Shown here: positions 1 through 7,900 of the stretch, piece by piece
Layout: the number at the start of each line of letters is the position of its first letter
Numbering within the stretch: position 1 is the first letter of the stretch
Origin: Candidatus Raymondbacteria bacterium RIFOXYA2_FULL_49_16
Lineage (GTDB): Bacteria; Fibrobacterota; OXYB2-FULL-49-7; XYB2-FULL-49-35
Length of the DNA stretch: 40,268 nucleotides
Reading direction: 5' to 3'
Assembly (NCBI GenBank): GCA_001789205.1
Contig: MFYT01000018.1
Span: 1 to 40,268 of the forward strand
Notes under the pieces: model-generated
Seen by the model: only the letters and a program-made list of their open reading frames with translations
What the model was told of the DNA's origin: nothing
Database searches by the model: none
Made by a program: the position numbers and the translations under genes

Positions 1-95
1 CCAGGTGCAGAGTTCGGTTCAGGGGTGGTGGCTAACCTTTCCCCAGGCTGGATTTCCACCAGCTGGTCAGTATAAATTTCGCTCGGCGCGCTCAT
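1..95 (-). CDS. N-terminal part of an unidentified protein, cut by the window edge
   Basis: A minus-strand ATG at 95 is preceded by a strong GGGAGG ribosome-binding site five bases upstream, and the frame stays open to the window edge, giving 31 residues that begin MSAPSEIYTDQLVEI. The visible part has no signal peptide or membrane segment and I do not recognise it. A 7-bp palindrome lies about 45 bases upstream. The call rests on the start signal and the open frame only. Confidence 0.5.
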   Translation of the reverse strand, partial: MSAPSEIYTDQLVEIQPGERLATTPEPNSAP

Positions 96-139
96 AATTG
101 CCTCCCATCATAAATATAGATAATTGTGGGAAACAATGC

Positions 140-157
140 AAATGGGAATACCCATTT
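140..157. promoter_or_regulatory. 7-bp palindrome upstream of the partial gene
   Basis: AAATGGG and CCCATTT form a perfect inverted repeat around a 4-base centre. It sits between the stop of the 192-719 gene and the start of the gene at 95, both on the minus strand. It could be an operator or a weak hairpin. No T-run follows on the minus strand, so a standard terminator is unlikely. Confidence 0.25.
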
Positions 158-191
158 TTAACCGCACCTGCGCGGACGCGCGATAGACCCT

Positions 192-719
192 TTATTTTCT
201 TTCCATTAATTCTCTGAGGTCTTGATAAAACTTCTGGCGGACGATTTCCAAATCCTGTTGGGCGAGTGTTTTTTCAAAATTCGCGTAAATGTCGAAATAG
301 GCGATACGCTTCTTTTTCGCCTTGGCAAAGATGCGGTATCCGATGACCCCCTCCCCTTTGGCGCTAAAACTAACCTTGTACACCGCGCTGTCTGAAATGG
401 TTTGCTTGCTCCAATAGCCCGAATCCGCGGTGCAGAGAGAAACTTTGATGTAATCAGCGGATGTGAAAGCCGCGGGATTGATCGTTGTTACGTCTCCCCA
501 TTGATTGTGCATGTTTGAAAAAAAACCGGCCAGTATCAAGGAATCCTCGGAGTGGACCATCTTGGATTGTTTTGGCGGGTAATAAAACAGGGCGGTGAGT
601 TTTGCCATATCGCCATTATTAAAGCTGGTAATGAAATCCGTATGGATCTGCTGCAAGGATTGCGCGGGTAAAAAAGACGCCGAAAATGCAATGATCAGGA
701 ATAACGGTAATCGTAGCAT
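192..719 (-). CDS. Small exported protein of unknown function
   Basis: This 175-residue protein starts with a clear signal peptide (MLRLPLFLIIAFSASFLPA, likely cut after A19), so it is probably periplasmic or exported. The start is supported by an AGGG-type ribosome-binding site. The mature part opens with an amphipathic helix and the stretch FNNGDMAKLTALFYYPP, and alternates helix and strand. That pattern resembles small NTF2/SnoaL-like alpha+beta folds, but this is only a shape impression. No catalytic motif is visible. It stands alone: the next gene upstream ends 107 bases away. Function unknown. Confidence 0.7.
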   Translation of the reverse strand: MLRLPLFLIIAFSASFLPAQSLQQIHTDFITSFNNGDMAKLTALFYYPPKQSKMVHSEDSLILAGFFSNMHNQWGDVTTINPAAFTSADYIKVSLCTADSGYWSKQTISDSAVYKVSFSAKGEGVIGYRIFAKAKKKRIAYFDIYANFEKTLAQQDLEIVRQKFYQDLRELMERK

Positions 720-825
720 GCGCCCTCTCTGTAGTAAGATGATTTATCTCCTAGCGCAATTGCAAGAACGGCCTGCTTATTTTCTTTGGACAATGCCAAT
801 TGCCGAAATACAACGGTACAGTCCT

Positions 826-2241
826 TCAATCCGGGGTTCTGAGCGCTTTAAGGACCGATTCAGCGTCAATGGCTATGCAATCGTTCTGTGTTTTGAAAGA
901 GGTATCCAGCGCCGGAACAAAAATACAATGGGCAATATTCTTATATTGGCCCTGCAGTTTCCCTGGAACACCCCGGGATTTGAGTTCATTCGAGACTTTC
1001 ATTATCTCTTTCTGGTTGAAAGGCTTACGGCTCCATTTTGCCTCACCAAGCAATAAGGTCGAATCGTCCAAGGAAGCCGCAACAATATCCCATTCCGGTC
1101 CGCCAGTGGTCCAATACCTTAAAGCAGGACCGAACTCCGGACCGAGTGATCCTTTTTTCAGGAATGGGACCGCGTCTCGGCATAATTCTTCCCACGATTC
1201 CGCGCAAAGGGCCGGTTCAAACTTCCGAAACAGTGCAACCCGCATCTGTTGCGAGGAGTGCGACAAAAGCGACCGGTGCGGCCCAACGACTTTGAACCAA
1301 AAACGTAAAAAAGGATCCATAATCTTGTAGTGGGACTTTTTTCCACTCTTTTCAGATGCGGCAAACGGCACTTCCCGAGCGCATAAATCCATATCCATAA
1401 GACGGGCCAGGGAAGGCGTCAGAGCCGTGACCGGCGCGCCGATACGGCCCGCTATTTCCGAAACCCTATGCGCTCCCATTCCAATAACATCAAGCACTGG
1501 CCGTGCAAAGGAAGCAGAAGGCATTTCTTCCGCAAGTAGCCTTTCGGGTTCCGAATGCAGAACGCCAAGAGGCGAGAGTACCAGCGCATCCGCGGCTTCA
1601 ACCGTGTTTTTCAGCTGTGAGGTAAGGGCCAGTTCCCAGTAATAAGGCACGCCCCCAAACAGCGAATACCACGCTACCGCTTCCACGGGATTTTTAGTAA
1701 GTACATCCAGGAGATATCCCGCTTTCAGGGGCCTGATCCTGAGATTCTCACTGGCCCGGCCGAACAATGGTGCGTTGCGGTTCAGGACAATACCTTGCAT
1801 CATCCGCTGGCTCGATCCAGATATGGCAAACGTCAATCTGGCCTTCTTTGCATCGTGATCCACGATCCTTTGCAGTACAGAGGGAAGTTCCGGACTATGT
1901 TCCACAAGATAGGGCAGTTCATCCAATACCACAGGACCTTTGAAACCCCTCACCGCGGCATCCGCGACTAGGCGATTCAGAAAAGCGGCCCATGTGGGAT
2001 ACGCGGCCTCATTAAAGCCCGGCAGATAGGTAGACAAAGCATCGGCAAGATACCGCCTTTGGATATCAGGAGCGGATCGGTCCGCGACCAGATAGCATCC
2101 TTTATGCCAATCGACCCATTCGGTCAGGAGGCGTGTTTTTCCGGCACGGCGACGGCCCCAAATCACCGCAAGGCCGCCTTCGCCGCGTTTCACAAGGCCA
2201 TTGAGACGCGACAGTTCTTCTTTTCGGTCCAGAAATATCAT
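826..2241 (-). CDS. AAA ATPase with C-terminal DUF234 nuclease-like domain
   Basis: This 471-residue protein belongs to the ATPase_2/DUF234 family common in archaea and anaerobic bacteria. Walker A is GRRRAGKT at residues 29-36. Walker B is the VVLDELPYL stretch, followed by a sensor-like AISGSSQRMM. A winged-helix-like middle part (IAGRIGAPVTALTPSLARL) follows. Near the C-terminus, WDIVAA followed about 10 residues later by GEAKW fits the D...ExK core of PD-(D/E)XK folds, which is known for DUF234. The biological role of the family is unclear; DNA-related or defence roles have been suggested. It stands alone. There is no ribosome-binding site: the ATG directly follows a 9-bp AT palindrome, so initiation may be leaderless or the palindrome may be an operator. 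Confidence 0.85.
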   Translation of the reverse strand: MIFLDRKEELSRLNGLVKRGEGGLAVIWGRRRAGKTRLLTEWVDWHKGCYLVADRSAPDIQRRYLADALSTYLPGFNEAAYPTWAAFLNRLVADAAVRGFKGPVVLDELPYLVEHSPELPSVLQRIVDHDAKKARLTFAISGSSQRMMQGIVLNRNAPLFGRASENLRIRPLKAGYLLDVLTKNPVEAVAWYSLFGGVPYYWELALTSQLKNTVEAADALVLSPLGVLHSEPERLLAEEMPSASFARPVLDVIGMGAHRVSEIAGRIGAPVTALTPSLARLMDMDLCAREVPFAASEKSGKKSHYKIMDPFLRFWFKVVGPHRSLLSHSSQQMRVALFRKFEPALCAESWEELCRDAVPFLKKGSLGPEFGPALRYWTTGGPEWDIVAASLDDSTLLLGEAKWSRKPFNQKEIMKVSNELKSRGVPGKLQGQYKNIAHCIFVPALDTSFKTQNDCIAIDAESVLKALRTPD

Positions 2242-2263
2242 TATTATATTACAAAATATAATA
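2242..2263. promoter_or_regulatory. AT-rich 9-bp palindrome touching the ATPase start codon
   Basis: TATTATATT and AATATAATA form a perfect inverted repeat with a 4-base centre, ending one base before the ATG at 2241. Further TATAAT-like boxes lie just upstream, around 2271-2280. Such a site could serve as an operator over the promoter or start region, or as an mRNA hairpin. AT-rich sequence readily gives chance palindromes, so support is moderate at best. Confidence 0.35.
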
Positions 2264-2368
2264 TTTTAGGATATAATAATACAAGTATTCATTTCCAGCG
2301 GTGTTTTATGAAAGAAGGTGCCCTGAGGGCTTGCGCGCACGTGTTCACTGCCGTCCTCAAGGAAAAAT

Positions 2369-3169
2369 TTAATGCAAATCAACGAGGAATGAGTCTAGCC
2401 ATGCCACCGCAACCGGCCATATTTTCCGTGTCCAGGGATTTTTCGGATCGTAAATAAAGCCATGCCCGGCTCCCTGGGTGGGATGGAATTGCACAGGCCG
2501 GTCCTCCTTTTTCAGCGCATCCGCCATGATAGTTGTCTGGGCATAGGGAACAACGTTGTCGTCAGGGTCATGCGTCAGAAACATGGGCGCGGACCATTTA
2601 TTCACGTGCAGCGCGGGTGATGCCTGCTCCCAGACCCGGGGCTTTTCCAGCCATGTCCCGCCGATAAACATTTCATACATTGTTTTATGGGGGCTGTTTG
2701 CAAGCAGCGGTAAATGGTGAACGCCATGAATATCCACAACGCAATTGACCTGCGCTGAAAGAGCTCCGGAATGATTTTCACCATTGCATACGCCGAGGCA
2801 CGCCGCTAAATGACCTCCCGCGGAACTTCCAAAAACCCCAATCCGGTCAGGCCGTATGCCAAAACAGTCCGAATGGCCGCGAAGCCAGCGTACCGCGGAT
2901 TGGCAATCTTCAACCGCGGCCGGGAACCGGGCCGTCTGTGACAACCGATAATCAATGGTACAGGTAAAATAGCCTCGTAATGATAATTGATGGGCATGCC
3001 ATAAGAATTGTTGCCGGTTGCCTCCGGACCAACCACCCCCATGAATGAAGATCACGGCCGCCTTGTTCCGCATTTTTTCGCTTGGAGAAAAGAGATCCAT
3101 GAAGAGCTCGGGTACTCCAGGGGGATTGAAACGTTCTATTGCTGTCGGCGCTGGCAGGATCTCGTCCAT
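2369..3169 (-). CDS. Alpha/beta-hydrolase, esterase/lipase type
   Basis: This 266-residue cytoplasmic enzyme of the alpha/beta-hydrolase fold has no signal peptide. The oxyanion-hole motif HGGGW is at residues 43-47. The nucleophile elbow GSSAGGH (114-120) places the catalytic serine at 116. The probable acid and base are in THDPDDNVVP and GAGHGF near the C-terminus. This arrangement is typical of BD-FAE or hormone-sensitive-lipase-like carboxylesterases acting on short acyl or aryl esters; the true substrate cannot be read from sequence. An AAGG ribosome-binding site precedes the ATG. It is transcribed away from a duplicated comF-tail segment just upstream and has no obvious operon partner. 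Confidence 0.9.
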   Translation of the reverse strand: MDEILPAPTAIERFNPPGVPELFMDLFSPSEKMRNKAAVIFIHGGGWSGGNRQQFLWHAHQLSLRGYFTCTIDYRLSQTARFPAAVEDCQSAVRWLRGHSDCFGIRPDRIGVFGSSAGGHLAACLGVCNGENHSGALSAQVNCVVDIHGVHHLPLLANSPHKTMYEMFIGGTWLEKPRVWEQASPALHVNKWSAPMFLTHDPDDNVVPYAQTTIMADALKKEDRPVQFHPTQGAGHGFIYDPKNPWTRKIWPVAVAWLDSFLVDLH

Positions 3170-3228
3170 TACTGGCCTTGTTTATGAAAAGATGGTATTA
3201 TTTCAGAAAGATATTAAGGATATCTACT

Positions 3229-3350
3229 CCCGCCGTTCTTCTCTGCTTAAAGATAATCATCCGCTTGCATTTTTTCCATACATTTCACGACCAAGCCGCC
3301 CGCCTAGACTCGCTAGGCGAGTCCGGCAGTCAACACCCGCACCTTAACCA
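3229..3350. repeat. Duplicated comF 3' end and spacer, copy B
   Basis: Bases 3229-3289 match 6015-6075 at 56 of 61 positions in the same orientation. The match resumes after a 28-base insertion as CAGTCA/GCACCCGCACCT-type sequence, the end of comF in the other copy. This copy therefore carries the last codons of comF and its downstream spacer, without the rest of the gene. It abuts the stop codon of the aminotransferase (3344). Together the two copies bracket a 2.8-kb cassette. Confidence 0.8.
3299..3326. repeat. 28-base palindromic insertion inside the comF-tail copy
   Basis: Compared with copy A near 6080, this copy has 28 extra bases. They contain the perfect hairpin GACTCGC-TAG-GCGAGTC (3307-3323), and an overlapping alternative with CGCCTAG paired to CTAGGCG. 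The segment looks like a small palindromic element inserted after the duplication. No target-site duplication is evident. Confidence 0.5.
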
Positions 3351-5422
3351 GCGGCCATTGTGTGCAGGTAAACAAAACACAACCCGCTCCCTAGGTAATT
3401 CTCAACCCTCCGTACAACCTCGGCATGACGAAACCAGAGAGGGCCAGACTCCAGGAAGCGTTCCTCAATCAGCGCGGACAAGCACTGGAAACCATGGCTA
3501 ATCACGCGTTCACGCAGCCGATCAAGAAGGTGACACTCCATTTCTTCCCGGTTTTCCACCAAAGGGTGGACAGCCATAGCTAACAAATAAAAGGTACGGT
3601 TATCGCCATAGTGGGGGTCATCATGCACCCCTTCCTCATCATGATTCTCAAGTGGGCTGCCTGCGGCATAGGCGATAACGCGGCCGGAAAAGCAAAGGAC
3701 AAGCCCCACTGCACGCGGATTGGCCAGCACGGCCTCGATAGTCTCAACGGGGAACTGCAGGAGCGGACGCCGTCCTTCGCGCAGTACATCGGGCGGATAG
3801 TTCGACAAAGAACCGTATCGTTCGATCTCCACAGCCATGACGCCGGTCCGATGCTCTGCGAAATTGTGCGAATCCAGCTCGATGGTTTCGGTTCCATCCG
3901 GTGGCACAATCGCGGCGCCCATACGCAAAAGAGGCCCCATTGGCACGGTCGCCCCGTGCAATAAAATGTCTTCAACCGCAGCCGCCAGTATGCCGATTGC
4001 TTCCCGGATAGTCTCTTCCGGGGTGTCGTACCGGGGGTAAAAACGGAGCGCCCGTTCGCCGGCTGGCAAAAGAATCAGGCCGCGCCGGAAAGCCCTGTCA
4101 CGCAATGCGTCCCTCCAGTCGGTACGCGCAACGTCAAAGGCCAGCATGACTCCCAACCCCCTCACGTTCAGGATGATTTCAGGATAGCGGGTGTGGAGAC
4201 CCTCCAGCGCCGCCTGGGCAATTAAACCGGTCCGGCGCACCTGGTCCAGGTCCAGGCGATCCATTGATGCCATGAGACGCAGCATTCCCACGGAATCACC
4301 TTCCCAGGTTGTGTTAAATTTCTTTTCTTCCTGAAAAAAGACCGCCAGCGCCTCGCTGACGAAGAGTACGCCGTTCTGGGCCTTTTTGGCCCAGATAACC
4401 ACATCGGGCGGGGCGGGCAGATCAAAATGTTCATGGGCCCAGAGACGACCAGTGGCGCCGAAACCCGTCTGCACCTCGTCAAAAATGAGCGGCACGTTGA
4501 AAATCAATGTGAGCAGGCGTAAGCGCCGAAAATACCGGGGTGTGGCCATACGGACCCCGCCCTCTCCCTGAACTGGCTCGATGAGTACTGCTGCAACCCG
4601 TAGCGCCCGCTTGAGGGCCCCGGGCCCGATTCGTTCCCTTTCCGCAGCGACGAAAGAGGTCACGTCTCCATGTCCGGCTAAAAATGTATCCATTCGTGCC
4701 AGTTCCTCGGCAAATGCCTCGCGCAAGCCATGGCCCTGCAGTATCTCCCAGAGTTGCCGCAGGCTTTGCTCCTCGCGGCGCTGCGTGGCTGCGGGGGCAC
4801 ACGGATCCTCGATGGGGAAAATCACCTGGGGCCAGTCAAAGGTCGGGAAACCCAGCCGCGCTTTCTTGCGGTGAGTAACCGCAAGCGCCCCCAAGGTACG
4901 GCCGTGGAAGGCTCCTTCAAAAGAGACAATAACCCCGCCTTCCTTTTCGCCGGCGGTATGGGACCTCACCAGCAATGCTGCCTTGAGAGCGTTTTCCACC
5001 GCTTCCGCGCCCGTGTTCACGACAAAGTGACGCGGTGTCCCGGACGGCGCGATCCGGTCGAGGGCGGCTTTAAAACGGAGCGACAGGACCGTCTGGTATT
5101 CGCTGTGGGCGTATCGGTTCACCACTGAAGGCAGGTCCGCAAAGATGGCCTTGTTCAACCCAGGATCGTTCTCCCCGAACGCACGGGTGGCGATGAGCGC
5201 CCCCATATCAATAAACCGCCAGGGTTCCCCTGTCTCGTCGCGGTCCACGGTGGCCAAGTAACACCCTTCCCCCAGGGCAGGGTCAAAGGCCACGGGCAAG
5301 GAGTAGAAAAGGCTGCGGCGGGCCCCATCGAGTAAGGCATGCGAATCAGGGAAGCAGGCCGCAACACAGGCTTCGATGGGGCGGTCGAAGTCTAACAGAG
5401 CTTCAGGGGTATGGGCGCGCAT
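3344..5422 (-). CDS. Class-III aminotransferase fused to a GNAT acetyltransferase
   Basis: This 692-residue bifunctional protein has a fold-type I PLP aminotransferase at residues 1-490. Motifs include NTGAE (136-140), AFHGRT (171-176), FDEVQTGFG with the PLP-ring aspartate D315, and WAKKAQ with the Schiff-base lysine at 346 or 347. The blocks around FGATGRLWAHEHF and NTTWEGD recall L-lysine 6-aminotransferase (LAT). Residues ~500-692 look like a GNAT acetyltransferase (central AYAAGSPL, then YLLAMAVHP). Transamination followed by, or alternating with, N-acetylation of an amino acid such as a lysine derivative is a reasonable guess; the substrate is unknown. The start has a GGAG site. The gene lies downstream of hicBA with a 183-base gap. 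Its stop coincides with the comF-tail repeat. Confidence 0.85.
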   Translation of the reverse strand: MRAHTPEALLDFDRPIEACVAACFPDSHALLDGARRSLFYSLPVAFDPALGEGCYLATVDRDETGEPWRFIDMGALIATRAFGENDPGLNKAIFADLPSVVNRYAHSEYQTVLSLRFKAALDRIAPSGTPRHFVVNTGAEAVENALKAALLVRSHTAGEKEGGVIVSFEGAFHGRTLGALAVTHRKKARLGFPTFDWPQVIFPIEDPCAPAATQRREEQSLRQLWEILQGHGLREAFAEELARMDTFLAGHGDVTSFVAAERERIGPGALKRALRVAAVLIEPVQGEGGVRMATPRYFRRLRLLTLIFNVPLIFDEVQTGFGATGRLWAHEHFDLPAPPDVVIWAKKAQNGVLFVSEALAVFFQEEKKFNTTWEGDSVGMLRLMASMDRLDLDQVRRTGLIAQAALEGLHTRYPEIILNVRGLGVMLAFDVARTDWRDALRDRAFRRGLILLPAGERALRFYPRYDTPEETIREAIGILAAAVEDILLHGATVPMGPLLRMGAAIVPPDGTETIELDSHNFAEHRTGVMAVEIERYGSLSNYPPDVLREGRRPLLQFPVETIEAVLANPRAVGLVLCFSGRVIAYAAGSPLENHDEEGVHDDPHYGDNRTFYLLAMAVHPLVENREEMECHLLDRLRERVISHGFQCLSALIEERFLESGPLWFRHAEVVRRVENYLGSGLCFVYLHTMAAG

Positions 5423-5605
5423 AATGATCTCCGCGTCAAAGTGAGGACATTTCGGGCCTTCACGTTAAAATATAATAAGTGGCGTTCGCCATGCGGTTCC
5501 CTTATAGAGGATCGCACTGTGATACTAAATACACAATGCCGCTGGAAAATGGGGATCGTATCGTAGTATTACAGCGGGATCGTTGGGAATGGGGTGACGA
5601 TAAAA

Positions 5606-5794
5606 TCAGAGCGGGACTGGTATCTCAAGGTCTTTGCAGATTTTCTTGGCTAGGAAATCGTTGATTTCATTATGCCGCGGTACTGTTGAAGATTTCCGGG
5701 TCTGCAGATTTACGTACACCGTATGTTTGCCACCTTCACGTACGAATGCACATCCCGATATCTCAAGATGTTTGATCAGGTCTTTTCTTTTCAT
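5606..5794 (-). CDS. hicA: HicA-type mRNA interferase toxin
   Basis: This 62-residue protein has the HicA/YcfA signature: MKRKDLIKHLEISGC, then GGKHTVY with the catalytic histidine, then STVPRHNEI and a C-terminal ICKDLEI helix. HicA has a double-stranded-RNA-binding-like fold and cleaves mRNA when free of HicB. Its ATG overlaps the stop of hicB by one base (TGATG), so translation is probably coupled. The order hicB-hicA is the reverse of the classical hicAB operon but is common. Confidence 0.92.
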   Translation of the reverse strand: MKRKDLIKHLEISGCAFVREGGKHTVYVNLQTRKSSTVPRHNEINDFLAKKICKDLEIPVPL

Positions 5795-6009
5795 CAGAAG
5801 GATACGGCGAGTGATTCTTTGATGACTTTTTTTCCCGCAATATCGATTTCCGACAGGTGCTTGTTCGCTTCAAGAGTGAGTAAAACAGCTTCCTTGAGGT
5901 TCTCGCGGGTTTCTTCAAGGGTAGCTCCCTGAGTATTCGCGCCGGGGAGTTCCTCAACAAAGCCAATATACCCTTCAGCGACTTTTTGGAAAACTGCCGT
6001 AAATGACAT
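5794..6009 (-). CDS. hicB: HicB-type antitoxin
   Basis: This 71-residue antitoxin has the partial RNase-H-like HicB fold: FTAVFQKVAEGYIGFVEELP, then GANTQGATLEETRENLKEA, which is the characteristic motif. It is a short HicB with no visible C-terminal DNA-binding domain (HTH or RHH), so autoregulation may need another protein or may be absent. An AAAGG ribosome-binding site lies within the comF-derived repeat. It begins 62 bases after the comF stop, so read-through from the polA-comF operon could transcribe it. A +1-shifted frame here encodes nothing recognisable. Confidence 0.9.
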   Translation of the reverse strand: MSFTAVFQKVAEGYIGFVEELPGANTQGATLEETRENLKEAVLLTLEANKHLSEIDIAGKKVIKESLAVSF

Positions 6010-6014
6010 ATCAA

Positions 6015-6108
6015 CCCGCCTTTCTTCTTATCTTAAAGATAATCATCTGCTTGCATTTTTTCCATACATTTCACGCCCGCGCCGCAGTCAGCACCCGCAC
6101 CTCAGCCG
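6015..6108. repeat. comF 3' end and spacer, copy A (native copy)
   Basis: This is the partner of the repeat at 3229-3350. It covers the last ~12 codons of comF, the spacer and the ribosome-binding region of hicB. It includes a 7-bp palindrome (TTATCTT-A-AAGATAA) in the spacer, which the other copy has partly lost. Because it is continuous with the complete comF gene, it is the likely ancestral copy. Confidence 0.8.
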
Positions 6109-6736
6109 CTCCCGCTGCTTTGAGCGCCTGCGCACAGGCGTTCACGGTCGCGCCCGTGGTGAACACATCATCCACAAGCAGTACCTTTTTCCCCGAGAGG
6201 TCCTCCACTGCCATGAACGCGCCGAAAATATTCTTCCCCCGCTGCGCTTTTCCCAATTTTGTCTGCGTCCCTGTCTTGCGCAGCCGCTTGAGCGCGCGCG
6301 CGTGGAGCGCAATGCCTGAGCGCGTAGCAAGGGCTTGTGCAATGACCTCAGCCTGATTATACCCGCGTTCGCGTTTACGCGTATGATGTACCGGTACTGG
6401 CACAAGCAGGTCCATTCCTGAGAAATATTCAGGCAAAGTCCTGGCAAACATGATTTCCCCGATCCTGCGGCCAACAGCGTGCTTCTTATCGTATTTTAAA
6501 AGATGCGCAATGGTTTGAAATACCGGGGAGAATTTCCAGACAGCCCTGATCGAAGAAAAGGCAAAATCACCGGTCGAACAATCGGGGAACGGGCCAGCGT
6601 CTGTTTCAAGACCATCCCAGCATGTGGAACAGACCGGGGTTGAAGTATCGCTCAGATATCCTTTGCACGCGGTGCAGACCGGAGGAAAAACAAAATTGAG
6701 CGCAACTGAGAGAGGCGCTATTTTTTGGAAAGCCAT
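6071..6736 (-). CDS. comF: ComF family phosphoribosyltransferase-like protein
   Basis: This 221-residue protein has an N-terminal zinc finger with C21, C24, C36 and C39, and a C-terminal type-I phosphoribosyltransferase domain ending in the PRPP-binding loop LLVDDVFTTGAT. ComF proteins take part in DNA uptake and single-strand DNA handling during transformation (with PriA and DprA in some species); many homologues are uncharacterised. The start overlaps the end of the envC-like gene by 19 bases. It is the last gene of the operon that begins with polA. A second copy of its last codons lies at 3327-3346. Confidence 0.93.
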   Translation of the reverse strand: MAFQKIAPLSVALNFVFPPVCTACKGYLSDTSTPVCSTCWDGLETDAGPFPDCSTGDFAFSSIRAVWKFSPVFQTIAHLLKYDKKHAVGRRIGEIMFARTLPEYFSGMDLLVPVPVHHTRKRERGYNQAEVIAQALATRSGIALHARALKRLRKTGTQTKLGKAQRGKNIFGAFMAVEDLSGKKVLLVDDVFTTGATVNACAQALKAAGAAEVRVLTAARA

Positions 6737-7899
6737 TTTGTGGGATCCAGGACCTGGCGTTCCTTGCGCAGTTCAAAATGGAGTTTGGTGCCTTCAAACG
6801 AACCTGTGTCACCCGCAATGCCGATGGTCCCGCCCATGGTCACGGTATCACCCTTTTTGACCGCGATTGACGCAAGGTTCGCGTACAGGGAATAGTAACC
6901 GCCGCCATGGCCGACAATCAGGAAATTGCCAAAGCCGCCGATTTGGCCAATATACATGACCTCGCCCTCTGCCACAGTGGTCACCTGCTCGCCTTCAGAC
7001 GCTTTGATATCTATGCCATTGTTTATGGTCTTGGTCTTGTACACAGGATGCACATTGGTGCCGAATTTTTTGATGATCTTGCCTTCCACAGGCCAAGGCA
7101 ATCTGCCCTGAAGACCGGCAAGGTCTTTTCCCTTGGGCTGTCGTCTGGCCCGCGCCTCGTCGGCAAGCGCTTTTTTACGGGCAGCCTCGAGCACTTCGAT
7201 AATGCTGTTCATTTCGCGCTGTTTTTCCTCGAGCTCGCGCGCAAGTTCAATATAGGTCTGTTTTTTCCCTGTTACTTCTTTGAGCAGCGTTGTCCGCTTT
7301 TTTTTCTGGGAACTGAAAAGCTGCTGTTCCTTGCCCTTTTCCTCCTTGAGCGCATGGACCTCATTGAATCTGCGTTCAAGCTGCCGCTTTTTATCTTCGA
7401 TGCGACGCTTCTGGTCGAATATCCGGTCAATAAGAGCGCGGTCATTGTCCGCAATGCGCTTGAAAAAGCTGTTCCGCTTTAAGAACCCGGTAAAGGAGTT
7501 TGATCCCAGTACAATATCGAGGTGGTCGTACCGTCCCTTGATGTAAATATTGCGCACCCGTTGCCTGAGCATCTCCTTTTTATCAGCCAGACTCGTGGAA
7601 GTGGTTTTCAGGTCAGCCTTGATTGAATCTATGTCCAAAGACACCGCTTTCTCCGTCTCGGTGAGTTTTTTGATGTAATTGTTGACCAGGGTTATGTTCT
7701 CGTCAATGCGCTTGAGTTTGGTGACAAGGTTTGCCTCGCGGCTCGAAAGTTTCTTGACCTCTGAACGGTTCTTTTGCAGCCGCTGCTTGATCTCATTTAA
7801 TTCGAGCTGGTGCTGCTCGATTTCAGAGACATACTCTTTCACCGTGCCCGGATGGACCGCAAAAGGAAAAAACATGAAGGCAATGAAAAGCAGCCGCAT
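6718..7899 (-). CDS. envC: EnvC-like coiled-coil protein with degenerate LytM domain
   Basis: This 393-residue periplasmic protein starts at 7899: the ATG follows the ftsX stop by one base (TAGCATG) and gives the signal peptide MRLLFIAFMFFPFAVHP. An in-frame extension to 8253 only reads ftsX out of frame. Residues ~20-250 are long coiled coils; ~275-393 form an M23/LytM domain. The zinc ligands are mostly lost: the HxGxD motif is N293-x-G-I-D297, the YAH motif is YAN341, and the final HxH is K372-L-H374. In E. coli, EnvC has a similarly dead LytM domain that activates amidases under FtsEX control. The neighbouring ftsX supports the same role here: activating peptidoglycan amidases at division. 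Confidence 0.92.
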   Translation of the reverse strand: MRLLFIAFMFFPFAVHPGTVKEYVSEIEQHQLELNEIKQRLQKNRSEVKKLSSREANLVTKLKRIDENITLVNNYIKKLTETEKAVSLDIDSIKADLKTTSTSLADKKEMLRQRVRNIYIKGRYDHLDIVLGSNSFTGFLKRNSFFKRIADNDRALIDRIFDQKRRIEDKKRQLERRFNEVHALKEEKGKEQQLFSSQKKKRTTLLKEVTGKKQTYIELARELEEKQREMNSIIEVLEAARKKALADEARARRQPKGKDLAGLQGRLPWPVEGKIIKKFGTNVHPVYKTKTINNGIDIKASEGEQVTTVAEGEVMYIGQIGGFGNFLIVGHGGGYYSLYANLASIAVKKGDTVTMGGTIGIAGDTGSFEGTKLHFELRKERQVLDPTKWLSKK

Positions 7900-7900
7900 G

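Noticed and set aside
5479-5664. 61-residue plus-strand ORF overlapping the end of hicA
   Set aside because: It partly reads hicA antisense and shows no recognisable motif or start signal.
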